Shown here: one piece after another, positions 1-7,150 of the stretch
Position numbering within the stretch: position 1 is the first letter of the stretch
Layout: each line of letters opens with the position of its first letter
DNA from: Spirochaetota bacterium
GTDB lineage: Bacteria > Spirochaetota > Spirochaetia > DSM-27196 > PWMO01
Direction of reading: 5' to 3'
NCBI GenBank assembly: GCA_009908735.1
Contig: JAAAOR010000117.1
Location: 1 to 13,533, forward strand
Length of the DNA: 13,533 nt
Notes under the pieces: model-generated
Database searches by the model: none
What the model was told of the DNA's origin: nothing
What the model saw: only the letters and a program-made list of their open reading frames with translations
Position numbers and translations under genes: made by a program

Positions 1-18
1 CCGCGCCACCACCGCGGA

Positions 19-39
19 GCCGCGGCCGGCGGCCGCGGC
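19..39. terminator. GC-only hairpin after the HEAT-repeat gene, possible atypical terminator
   Basis: A perfect 9-bp inverted repeat (GCCGCGGCC / GGCCGCGGC) with a 3-nt GGC loop begins two bases after the stop codon of the HEAT-repeat gene, reading in that gene's direction. No T-run follows on the minus strand, so it is not a canonical intrinsic terminator. It could stop transcription weakly, protect the 3' end of the mRNA, or simply reflect GC-rich sequence. Positions 1-18 continue as GC-rich DNA with another CCGCGG and no recognisable gene. Confidence 0.35.
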
Positions 40-40
40 C

Positions 41-2620
41 TCAGCTCGACTTGGCCTTGGCTCGCTGCAGCGCCCAGGTGGTGTATTTGCGCACCCGCTT
101 ATCCGGGTCGTTTTGCAGCTCCTCGAGGATGTCCAAGCCGGAGTCGGTGCTCAGCATCTCGAGGGCGCGGGTGACCTTGACGCGGACATCCTGGTCGGGA
201 TCACGCGCGGCGAGCACTATGCCGCGGAACGCCGAGGGCGTCCCGATAAAGGCCAGGATCTCGGCGGTATTCCGCCGTACCTCAGGACTTCTGTGGGCGA
301 GACGCCGCACAAGGCTCTCCACGTAGCCGACCTTCTCGAGTATGTCGGTGACGAAAGGCCGAAGTGACGGGATATCCTGCTGAAGCAGGTCTACCATTGC
401 ATCCTCACCGTCGGTCGCCATGACACGAAACACCTGGGTCAGCCGATCGCGGAGGGCGGGCTCGGCGTCTTTCATGTGATTCACTATCGCCTCTATGTCG
501 CGCCGGCCGCGTTTGGACGCGAGGGCTTTTACGGCCTCACGTTGCAACTCGCCGCCGAGCTCGAGCGTATCCACGAGAATGTCGATGGAGCTCTTCAACG
601 TCGAGGCGCCAAGTCCCTGAATGGCGGCGACCTTCACCGTCTCGATCTCATTCTCGTCGGTGACAATGCCCTTCAGCTGCTTTATGAGCTGCTCCCCGCC
701 GTGTGCACCGAGCGCGCGGGCGGCCTCTCGACGGACACGCTCTACGGGATCCCGCAGCTTGTCGCTTGCCTGCGCGAGAGATCGCTTGTCGTTGAAGTCG
801 GCCAGAGCCCACACGGCTGATATGCGCACATCGGGATCCGCATCCCCCACCGCCTCCCGAATCTGCTTAAGAAACCCGTCTTTCTCGGTAGCCGGCAGTG
901 CCGAAATGAGCGCCGAGCGAACGCCGGCATCCGACGTCTCGAGCAGCGCACCCGCCCGCTTGTCGAACTCATCACCGGCAAAGCCCGCTAAGGTACGGGT
1001 GAACTCCCGCGCCTCCCCGTGGGGGAGAAGCGCCAGATTTTCGAGAACGAACTGAAGAACCGCGCCGTCACCGAACGCCCCGATTGCCTCAAGCGCACGG
1101 ATCCGCACCTGATGGGGGTAAGCCTCGCGCCCCGCCTTGATGATGTCCATCAGGTCGGGCATGACGGCGGGGTACGGCATACGCGCCAGGGTCTCCACGA
1201 GCCGCGAAACGGCGGCGAACTGGGGATCGGTGAGGCAGTCGAAAAACGTATCGGAGAAGATGAGATGCGCTCGTGGCGGTACGTGCGAGAGAATACGTTC
1301 GGCATCGGCGGTGTCGAGCCGCCGGCGCGAGAGCTGACTCCGCATGAGCTCGAGTGAAGCGTCATCGCCACGCTTTTCGATCATAGAGAGCAGCGCCTCG
1401 AGGAGCTCGTCACGCGCCTCCGGCAGATCGTCGAGGTGGGCGAATCCCGCCTCGGCAACCGGAGCGACTAGAGAACGCGGGCCCTTTTTCGTGAGAAGCC
1501 GTGCGGCGATCAATAGCACCGGCGCTGATTCGGGTTTTCGGACTTGCTCGAGGAAACCCGTCACATTGACGTCGAAGGCGTTCTCGAGCAGGCGGGTCGT
1601 GCGGTCGAAGGCCTGGCGGTCGCCGAGATCCGCCGAGGCCAGCATCTGCGACAGCACCCCGCGTCGCTCGAGAAAACGCGCCGCCGGCAGGCGGAACTCG
1701 CGGCTCTTGTGAGCGAGGTAGGTCGTGGCGACGTTTTCGTCTTCCTTGGACTCGTCATGGAGCTGCTCGAGAACGTGGACCAGCTGCTGCGGGGCGAGAT
1801 TGGAGGGATCGATCTCGTAGCGCTCGGGGAACTCCGCATCGATGCGCCGCCGCGCAGCCCGACGGACTTCGTAGGATGGGTCGTCGAGCAGTCGAGAGTA
1901 GAGGTGCTCGAAGAGTCCTTCCCGCTCGGATGGTTGAAACTCGTCGGCGATGACTTTTCGGACCACAGAGGCGGCATCATTCACGCACTCCCACACCGCA
2001 CGCTCGGAAAGGGGATCATGGTCGTAGAGGAGGATCTTCACGGCGAAGTACCGAACCGGCCAGTCAGGGTCGCCGGTCATCTCTCTCACCTCGTCAACGC
2101 GATGAGAAAACATCTCGAAGGCGGCGTGCCCGCTGAACTCCTCTCCTCTGCCGGAGAGCGCGATGCTACGCAGGACAAGCAGGTCGCCGGTGTCGTCGAG
2201 GCGGGCAAAAAGACGGGGGCGAAGCTTCGGGCGCTCGAGAGCGACGAGGAAACAGGCAAACAGCCCGTTCTCCCACGAGTAATCGAGAACACGCCGAAAA
2301 TCGGAGCTTCTGCGCTTTCGAAGCAGGCGATCTTGCCATAGCTCGTCGATCCCCGTTGCGGATATCACGTTCATGCTGTACTTGCGTGCCACCGACTCTA
2401 TCAAAGCGGACCGGCGCAGCAGCTGTGCGTCGGAGTATTTCTGCCGCACCTGCAGCTCGGCCTGCTCCGGATCCTCGGCGGCGAGCCGCAGTCGGCGCAT
2501 GAAATCCCGCCGCATCTTCGCGGTAAAGACGATCACGACAACGACCGCCGCGACGACTGCTGCCGCCGCTACATAGACCCATGTGGGCAATTCGTTCACA
2601 AAGCTCAGGATCTCTTGCAT
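41..2620 (-). CDS. Membrane-anchored HEAT-repeat protein
   Basis: Predicted protein of 859 residues. Residues about 14-34 form one strongly hydrophobic Ala/Val segment, followed by a basic stretch (KMRRDFMRRLR), so the positive-inside rule puts a short N-terminus outside and the bulk in the cytoplasm. Residues about 587-857 are a run of HEAT-type helical repeats with recurring DPDxxVRxxAxxAL-like units (for example DADPDVRISAVWAL and DPDQDVRVKVTRAL). More divergent units occur near residues 180-265 (DPSYEVRRAARRR). HEAT solenoids normally bind other proteins, so an inner-membrane scaffold is inferred; there is no catalytic motif. Start: a GTG at 2626 is possible, but AGGAG lies 7 nt before the ATG at 2620 and only 1 nt before the GTG, so ATG is preferred. 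The gene is last of a four-gene block and begins 2 nt after the cyclase stop, suggesting coupled translation and a role with the cyclase. The exact partner cannot be read from sequence. Confidence 0.9.
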   Translation of the reverse strand: MQEILSFVNELPTWVYVAAAAVVAAVVVVIVFTAKMRRDFMRRLRLAAEDPEQAELQVRQKYSDAQLLRRSALIESVARKYSMNVISATGIDELWQDRLLRKRRSSDFRRVLDYSWENGLFACFLVALERPKLRPRLFARLDDTGDLLVLRSIALSGRGEEFSGHAAFEMFSHRVDEVREMTGDPDWPVRYFAVKILLYDHDPLSERAVWECVNDAASVVRKVIADEFQPSEREGLFEHLYSRLLDDPSYEVRRAARRRIDAEFPERYEIDPSNLAPQQLVHVLEQLHDESKEDENVATTYLAHKSREFRLPAARFLERRGVLSQMLASADLGDRQAFDRTTRLLENAFDVNVTGFLEQVRKPESAPVLLIAARLLTKKGPRSLVAPVAEAGFAHLDDLPEARDELLEALLSMIEKRGDDASLELMRSQLSRRRLDTADAERILSHVPPRAHLIFSDTFFDCLTDPQFAAVSRLVETLARMPYPAVMPDLMDIIKAGREAYPHQVRIRALEAIGAFGDGAVLQFVLENLALLPHGEAREFTRTLAGFAGDEFDKRAGALLETSDAGVRSALISALPATEKDGFLKQIREAVGDADPDVRISAVWALADFNDKRSLAQASDKLRDPVERVRREAARALGAHGGEQLIKQLKGIVTDENEIETVKVAAIQGLGASTLKSSIDILVDTLELGGELQREAVKALASKRGRRDIEAIVNHMKDAEPALRDRLTQVFRVMATDGEDAMVDLLQQDIPSLRPFVTDILEKVGYVESLVRRLAHRSPEVRRNTAEILAFIGTPSAFRGIVLAARDPDQDVRVKVTRALEMLSTDSGLDILEELQNDPDKRVRKYTTWALQRAKAKSS

Positions 2621-2622
2621 CC

Positions 2623-4212
2623 TCACGCTCCTTTCTTTCGTCCCTTGACGCTGAAGATTTCGATGGGTTCGTGCTTGCCCTTCACGCTCACCGGCTCGCG
2701 CTCCTCGAGGCGGAACTGCGAGCCAAGCAGCTCTCTTGTGGCCCTCGTGATAATGACTTCACCGGGACCGGCAATGCCTTCGAGGCGCGCTGCCACGTTG
2801 ACCGTGTCACCGATGACGGAGTAGTCCATGCGCCGAGAGCTTCCCAGGTTGCCCGCAACAAGCTCGCCGGTGTGCATGCCGATGCCGACACGCAGCTTCG
2901 ACGCGTCGCCACGAAAGAAGGTTCTGTCCTTCGAGGAGATGAGCTTTTGCATTTCGAGGGCGGAGGAGACGGCAAGTTCGGCGTCCTGCTCCCGAGACAT
3001 CATCGGCACGCCCCAAGCCGCCATAATCGCATCGCCGATGAACTTATCGATGTATCCGCGGTGTTTCACGATGATTTCAACGGCCTGGCTGAAGTACTCG
3101 TTCAGAACCTCGATGATGTACTCCGGCGTCTTGTCCTCTGAAAACGTGGTGTAGCCGCGGATGTCGGCAAAGAGAATAGTGGCAATCTTCTTGTCCCCGC
3201 CGGGCTTGATGAGCTCGGGGTTCTCCATGAGATTCTCAACCACCTCGTTGGAGAGGTAGCGGGCGAACATGTCCTTCACGTAGCGCCGCTCCTCCACCGC
3301 CACGTTCATCTGCTTCTTGAGCTCCCGCTCCCTCGTCTGGTCGGCAAAGAGAAGAGTGATGCCCTCGTGGCGCCCCCGCTTGCCCCGCAGCGGCGAAATG
3401 TTGAGCGAATAGTCCATTTCATCGCCATCTTTCTTGTAGATGCCCTCGATGCCCACGACGAGCTCTCCAGTCTTCTCGCACTGCTCGATGCGATCGAATA
3501 CTCGTTTGTGAAAGGCCTTCTTGAACAGGCGAGCGAAGGGCGAGCCTATATCACTCTCCGAGAGCTTGAGGCGCTCGGCGGCCGCCTCGTTGAAGTACTC
3601 GATGCGGCCATCGCGGCCGACGGTTATGAGCAGGTTCGTCATCGAAGAGAACACGTTCTCCTGATAGCGCTCGAGGGTCTCGATCTGCCGCAGCTGCTCC
3701 TTTACGTCCTCGAAGAGGCGCCGGTTGTCGAGCATACCGCTGGCGAGCTTCGTGAAGGAGTCCAGAAAATAGAACCGGTCCTTTCCGTAGAAACCGGGGA
3801 CCTTCGAGTTGAGGACCAGCACACCGATGCGAGCATTGGGCGTGCTCAGAGGCAGGGCGATACCGCTTTGCATCTGCGCGTTGAGAAAGATGTCACCGAA
3901 AAACGGCTGCTCAATGTCGAGGACAACCAGAGACTCATCACTGTCCTCGAGGAACTCGACGAACTCCGCCTCAGCACCGATGGAGCGAGGCACCTGATAC
4001 CGGCCGCGCTGGTAGTAGAGCTTGAGCTTGCCGCCCGTCTGCCCGGGGTCCTCGTAGAGATAGAGGCACGCGAGCTCGGATCCGGATATGTCGACCGCCT
4101 GTTCGACGAGTACCGACACCAGATCCTTGAATCCGAACTCCCGTGAAAGCCGCGAGCTCGCGCGGACGAGCTCGTCAAATACCTCTGCCTCGACGCCGGC
4201 TGCCGCTGCCAT
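2623..4212 (-). CDS. GAF-PAS class III adenylate/guanylate cyclase
   Basis: Predicted soluble protein of 529 residues (numbering from the ATG at 4212). Order: GAF-like sensor about 6-165; helix; PAS domain about 185-295 (ITVGRDGRIEYFNEAAAERL); a signalling helix and cyclase transducer element about 296-335 (FARYLSNEVVENLMENP); class III cyclase catalytic domain about 342-522. Catalytic residues look intact: metal-binding Asp350 (FADIRGYTTF) and Asp394 (KFIGDAIMAAWG), and transition-state residues Asn472 and Arg476 (GDTVNVAAR). Substrate positions are Lys390 and Ser465. Lys is typical of adenylate cyclases, and Ser replaces the Thr of class IIIb enzymes, so cAMP production is likelier than cGMP but not proven. 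No membrane segment is seen. GGAGGAG precedes the ATG by 5 nt; a GTG at 4218 overlapping the upstream stop is the alternative. It sits tightly between an outer-membrane protein gene and the HEAT gene. The ligand of the GAF/PAS input is unknown. Confidence 0.93.
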   Translation of the reverse strand: MAAAAGVEAEVFDELVRASSRLSREFGFKDLVSVLVEQAVDISGSELACLYLYEDPGQTGGKLKLYYQRGRYQVPRSIGAEAEFVEFLEDSDESLVVLDIEQPFFGDIFLNAQMQSGIALPLSTPNARIGVLVLNSKVPGFYGKDRFYFLDSFTKLASGMLDNRRLFEDVKEQLRQIETLERYQENVFSSMTNLLITVGRDGRIEYFNEAAAERLKLSESDIGSPFARLFKKAFHKRVFDRIEQCEKTGELVVGIEGIYKKDGDEMDYSLNISPLRGKRGRHEGITLLFADQTRERELKKQMNVAVEERRYVKDMFARYLSNEVVENLMENPELIKPGGDKKIATILFADIRGYTTFSEDKTPEYIIEVLNEYFSQAVEIIVKHRGYIDKFIGDAIMAAWGVPMMSREQDAELAVSSALEMQKLISSKDRTFFRGDASKLRVGIGMHTGELVAGNLGSSRRMDYSVIGDTVNVAARLEGIAGPGEVIITRATRELLGSQFRLEEREPVSVKGKHEPIEIFSVKGRKKGA

Positions 4213-4214
4213 GC

Positions 4215-4694
4215 TCACTCCTCCTCGGCGCCCGATGAGGTGCCGAAGTAATAGCGTATCCCGATACCCCCGCCGAACTCCAGGCTGGTCTCCGGGAAGA
4301 TGCCCACTCCCGGCGCTATCTCGAAAAACACGTCGAGAGGCGCGGTCTCGAACTCATAGGCTAGTCCCACCGGAATCCGAATACCGAGAAGGGGATCCTG
4401 ACGAAGCGACATCATCCCTCCGACGCCGACATAGAGCGGCAGCTCTCCGGGGTCGACGGTAAACACGTCGTTGAAGTGCATGAGATAGTCGGCGTGGAAG
4501 TAGAACGAACCCTCGTCCACGAAGGACCATGCGGCGGCCGCATCAACAGCGGATGTGGGCCCGAGGCGGACTTTTGCCGAGAGACCGGTAGGCTCTCCAA
4601 GCAGTACGCCGATTCCGAAAACGTCCGCCTGCGCGGAGGCGGTGCCCAGCGATATCGAAGAAACGAGCAGGATGGCGATGAGGTGTCGTTTCAT
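4215..4694 (-). CDS. Small outer-membrane beta-barrel protein
   Basis: Predicted 159-residue exported protein. The ATG at 4694 is chosen because GGAGAGG lies 5 nt upstream and it opens a clear signal peptide (MKRHLIAILLVSSISLG, then ASAQA, with cleavage near AQA); the open frame extends further upstream but without export features. The mature part is a series of alternating hydrophobic/polar strands with Gly and aromatic residues, ending in FGGGIGIRYYF plus a short acidic tail, as in 8-stranded outer-membrane barrels. The overall look, including FGIGVLLGEPTGLSAK near the mature N-terminus, recalls the small spirochaete barrel family represented by Borrelia BAPKO_0422 (DUF3996); this is a memory-based resemblance, not a search result. 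It lies 34 nt after trkA, and its stop nearly abuts the cyclase start. Function is unknown; a pore or structural role is possible. Confidence 0.8.
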   Translation of the reverse strand: MKRHLIAILLVSSISLGTASAQADVFGIGVLLGEPTGLSAKVRLGPTSAVDAAAAWSFVDEGSFYFHADYLMHFNDVFTVDPGELPLYVGVGGMMSLRQDPLLGIRIPVGLAYEFETAPLDVFFEIAPGVGIFPETSLEFGGGIGIRYYFGTSSGAEEE

Positions 4695-4728
4695 TTTTAC
4701 CTCTCCGGTTTGTGAAGGTTGGAACAAT

Positions 4729-6144
4729 TCAAGACCGCGCGGAGAACAAGCCCTGCACGCGATCGACGAACTCTTTCTTCGTGATGATAATGATATTGTC
4801 GTCGGCTTGCAGCACGTACCCCCCATGGGGGATCACGTGTTCCTCGCCGCGCGCCACAGACACGATTAGAGACGCTGACGGCAGCTTTACGTCCTCTATG
4901 CGATGTCCGTCTCCCGGGCTCCCGTGGTCGACGGTGAGCTCGAGAATTTCCACGCGACCGTCGGAGATGCTGTGGAGACTGCGCACCTTCCCGCGACGGA
5001 TAATCTTGAGGATGGAGTTTACAACGGCGTTCTTGATGCTCACCGTTACGTCTATCCCGACGTTTGCGGCGATCTTGGCGTAGTTCAGCTTGTTGACCAG
5101 CACCACCGCACGGCGGATCCCGAGGTTCTTGCCGTAGACGGCGCTGACGATGTTGAGCTCCTGGTTATCGGTCGCCGAGATGATCAGATCGGAGTTCTGG
5201 AAGTGCTCCTCCTCGAAGATGCCCTCGTCGGTGATGTCGGCGTTTATGACGAGGACGTCGGGAAAGCGCTCGGAGATCTGTTTGGACTTTGCATAGTCCC
5301 GCTCGACCACCTTCACGCTGGGCTTTCCCCCACCGAACCCCCCGACAATCCGGCGCATCATTCGTTGTCCGCGCCCGGTCTGTCCCTTGGGAGGCGCAAA
5401 AAAATGGTCGAGGATGAGGCTGCCGATCTTGCCGCCTCCGAGCATGACGATGCGCTTGAGCTCTTGCTTTTGCTTGCCAAGATACTCGAACAGCCCCTCG
5501 AAGTTGCCCTCGGTCGCTACGATGTAGAGAAGATCACCCTCCTGGATGGACGTGTCTCCCGATGGAATTATGTAGTCGTTCTGGCGCACGATCACCGCGA
5601 CGAGGAAGGAAAACTGGAAGTGCTGGTTAATCTCTTGGAGGGTCTTATCCTTGAAGTAGGAGGTCCGGTCGACGTTTATGTGGCGCATCTGAACGCCGGC
5701 ACGTTCGAAGAGCATCACGTCGCTGGTGGCGCCGCGCTCGATACTGCGGAGAATTGCCTCCGCGGCTTCGATTTCCGGGTTTACGATCTGGTCAATGCCG
5801 AGGAAGCTCCGTCCCGCGGTGCCTGTGGCAGCGTAGTCGATGTTTCGCACCCTCGCGATGGTCTGAGGCAGGTCGAACTCAGTGGCCGCGAGGGCGCAGC
5901 AGATCATGTTGACCTCGTCGGAGTCGGTGACCGCTACCAGGAAATCGGCCTTCTCGGTGCCGGCCTGCTTGAGCATCTCCACGTTGTTCCCGATGCCGGT
6001 CAGCACCATGCAATCGAGGCGCTGCGAGGCATAGTTCGCGTGCGCGGTGTCCTTCTCAATCAGAACGACGTTGCGCTGCTCGGCGATGAGCTGTCGAGCA
6101 AGCTGGAATCCGACGGCACCCGCACCGACGATTACGACCTTCAT
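4729..6144 (-). CDS. trkA: TrkA-type potassium uptake regulator, two RCK domains
   Basis: Predicted 471-residue cytoplasmic protein, close to the roughly 458 residues of E. coli TrkA. It binds NAD(H)-type nucleotides and gates the membrane K+ transporter TrkH/TrkG. Two RCK halves are visible. The first has a Rossmann GAGAVG motif (7-12) with acidic Glu30 at the end of strand 2 and a TrkA-C domain about 140-222. The second has GGGKIG (236-241), Glu281 and a TrkA-C domain about 385-468. Between the second glycine motif and its strand 2 there is an unusual basic, Gly-rich insertion at about 249-275. Start: the ATG at 6144 opens directly into MKVVIVGAG. There is no Shine-Dalgarno sequence, and a near-consensus promoter predicts an mRNA starting about 3 nt upstream. 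It heads the block with the barrel protein, cyclase and HEAT genes. No TrkH/KtrB-like membrane subunit is in the window. Confidence 0.92.
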   Translation of the reverse strand: MKVVIVGAGAVGFQLARQLIAEQRNVVLIEKDTAHANYASQRLDCMVLTGIGNNVEMLKQAGTEKADFLVAVTDSDEVNMICCALAATEFDLPQTIARVRNIDYAATGTAGRSFLGIDQIVNPEIEAAEAILRSIERGATSDVMLFERAGVQMRHINVDRTSYFKDKTLQEINQHFQFSFLVAVIVRQNDYIIPSGDTSIQEGDLLYIVATEGNFEGLFEYLGKQKQELKRIVMLGGGKIGSLILDHFFAPPKGQTGRGQRMMRRIVGGFGGGKPSVKVVERDYAKSKQISERFPDVLVINADITDEGIFEEEHFQNSDLIISATDNQELNIVSAVYGKNLGIRRAVVLVNKLNYAKIAANVGIDVTVSIKNAVVNSILKIIRRGKVRSLHSISDGRVEILELTVDHGSPGDGHRIEDVKLPSASLIVSVARGEEHVIPHGGYVLQADDNIIIITKKEFVDRVQGLFSARS

Positions 6145-6153
6145 GGAGGTTCT

Positions 6154-6182
6154 GTTATAGCAAGCGCCCCCGGCGCTGTCAA
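6154..6182 (-). promoter_or_regulatory. Sigma-70-type promoter of the trkA operon
   Basis: On the minus strand a perfect -35 hexamer TTGACA (6182-6177) is followed after exactly 17 nt by TATAAC (6159-6154), one base from the -10 consensus. The predicted transcription start is near 6147, only about 3 nt before the trkA ATG at 6144. The bases between are AGAACCTCC, which is not a Shine-Dalgarno sequence, so the mRNA should be leaderless or nearly so. This is the strongest promoter match I see in the window. Confidence 0.8.
6163..6177. promoter_or_regulatory. Palindrome inside the trkA promoter spacer, candidate operator
   Basis: AGCGCC-CCC-GGCGCT is a perfect 6-bp inverted repeat with a 3-nt centre. 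It fills most of the spacer between the -35 and -10 hexamers of the trkA promoter. A repressor or MerR-type activator bound here would control the operon directly. The region is GC-rich, so chance is possible; no regulator gene lies beside it. Confidence 0.35.
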
Positions 6183-6271
6183 ACCGCAAAGAGACCGCCC
6201 CCGCCGGCAACCCTCTGCGGCAGCCCCGATCTCGGGCGCTGGGTGCGCCGTGGTCGCGGGCCCCGACACCG

Positions 6272-6280
6272 TGTTAGTTT
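6272..6280 (+). promoter_or_regulatory. Weak extended -10-like element before the DUF72 gene
   Basis: TGTTAGTTT matches the extended -10 pattern TGn followed by a hexamer sharing 3 of 6 bases with TATAAT. Its end lies 9 nt before the ATG at 6290, the same distance as in the trkA promoter opposite. No good -35 is seen. The AAAGGG just before the ATG is too close (about 1-2 nt) for an ordinary Shine-Dalgarno sequence. The rest of the 145-nt divergent intergenic region (6145-6289) holds the trkA promoter and otherwise nothing I recognise. Confidence 0.25.
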
Positions 6281-6289
6281 TTAAAGGGT

Positions 6290-7150
6290 ATGAGCAACGC
6301 CGTACAGTTCGGTACCTGCAGCTGGAAGTTCCCGACCTGGGAAGGGCTCGTCTACTCCGCCGGTGACGGCATAAACTACCTCGAAGAGTACGCGAGCGTC
6401 TTCGATACCGTAGAAATCGACCAGTGGTTCTGGTCCCTCTTCGGCCGCGATACGGTGAGCCTGCCCAAACCGGAAACCGTTGCGGAATACCTCTCCTCCG
6501 TCCCTCAAGACTTCCGTTTCAGCATCAAGGCGCCAAACAGCATCACCCTGACCCACGTCTACAAACGGGCGCGCAAAGACGCCAACGCGCCGAACGCGCA
6601 CTTTCTCTCACCGGAGCTCACATCCCGTTTTCTGTCGCTTATCGAACCGATGCGCGGGCAGACGAGCGTGGTGATGTTTCAGTTCGAGTACCTCAACAAG
6701 CAGAAGATGGAAGACTGTGCCGCCTTTCTGGCGCATCTGGAGGGATTCTTCGGGGCCCTGCCCGCAAGCTGGACCTACGCAGTCGAGCCGCGGAACCCAC
6801 AGTACCTCGTGCGGGACTACTTCGACCTCCTGCGCCGGCACGAGATCTCTCATGTGTTCTGCCAGGGCTATTACATGCCGCCGGTGCAGGAGATCTACCC
6901 GCGGGTCGCGGATCTCCTCGCCTCCCCGGTGGTAATCCGTCTCATGGGACCCGATCGGGCGGCAATAGAGGAAAAGACCGGCAAGCGCTGGGATACCGCC
7001 GTCGACCCGAAGGACGAGGACCTCGCCGGGATTGCAGACGTCATCAACGACCTGCTTGCCCGGGGCCAACAGGTCATCGTCAACGTCAACAACCACTATG
7101 AGGGGTCGGCGCCGATTACGATTCGGAAGCTCCGGGAGATGATCTCCTAG
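6290..7150 (+). CDS. DUF72 (YecE-like) family protein
   Basis: Predicted 286-residue cytoplasmic protein, the usual length for DUF72, a TIM-barrel-fold family without an established biochemical function. Family signatures are visible: the opening FGTCSWKFPTWEGLVY (7-22), FDTVEIDQWFWS (38-49), FRFSIKAPNSITL (about 75-87), VVMFQFEYL (about 126-134), YAVEPRNPQYL (about 164-174) and a C-terminal VIVNVNNHYEGSAP (about 262-275). These conserved acidic and aromatic residues line the predicted barrel mouth and look intact. It is the only plus-strand gene in the window, divergent from trkA and convergent with the YkgJ-like gene. The ATG at 6290 matches the family N-terminus exactly. No enzyme activity can be assigned from the sequence. 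Confidence 0.92.
   Translation: MSNAVQFGTCSWKFPTWEGLVYSAGDGINYLEEYASVFDTVEIDQWFWSLFGRDTVSLPKPETVAEYLSSVPQDFRFSIKAPNSITLTHVYKRARKDANAPNAHFLSPELTSRFLSLIEPMRGQTSVVMFQFEYLNKQKMEDCAAFLAHLEGFFGALPASWTYAVEPRNPQYLVRDYFDLLRRHEISHVFCQGYYMPPVQEIYPRVADLLASPVVIRLMGPDRAAIEEKTGKRWDTAVDPKDEDLAGIADVINDLLARGQQVIVNVNNHYEGSAPITIRKLREMIS

Noticed and set aside
41..2600. Several long plus-strand open frames antisense to the HEAT-repeat gene (for example 1544-2341).
   Set aside because: High GC and few stop codons create long antisense frames; their translations are compositionally biased, lack domains and mirror the third codon positions of the real gene.
100..2720. Very frequent CTCGAG words, possible genome signature or recombination motif.
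   Set aside because: On the coding (minus) strand CTC GAG reads Leu-Glu with the preferred codons of both residues; helical repeat proteins are rich in Leu-Glu, so codon use explains it. A genome-wide codon-shuffled count would be needed to revive it.
4695..4826. N-terminal extension of the small barrel protein upstream of 4694.
   Set aside because: The extension overlaps the end of trkA, lacks export features, and the ATG at 4694 has both a good Shine-Dalgarno sequence and a signal peptide.
4903..6366. A 487-residue plus-strand open frame antisense to trkA.
   Set aside because: The minus strand carries a complete TrkA with both nucleotide-binding motifs and its own promoter; the antisense product is Asp/Val/Leu-rich with no recognisable family.
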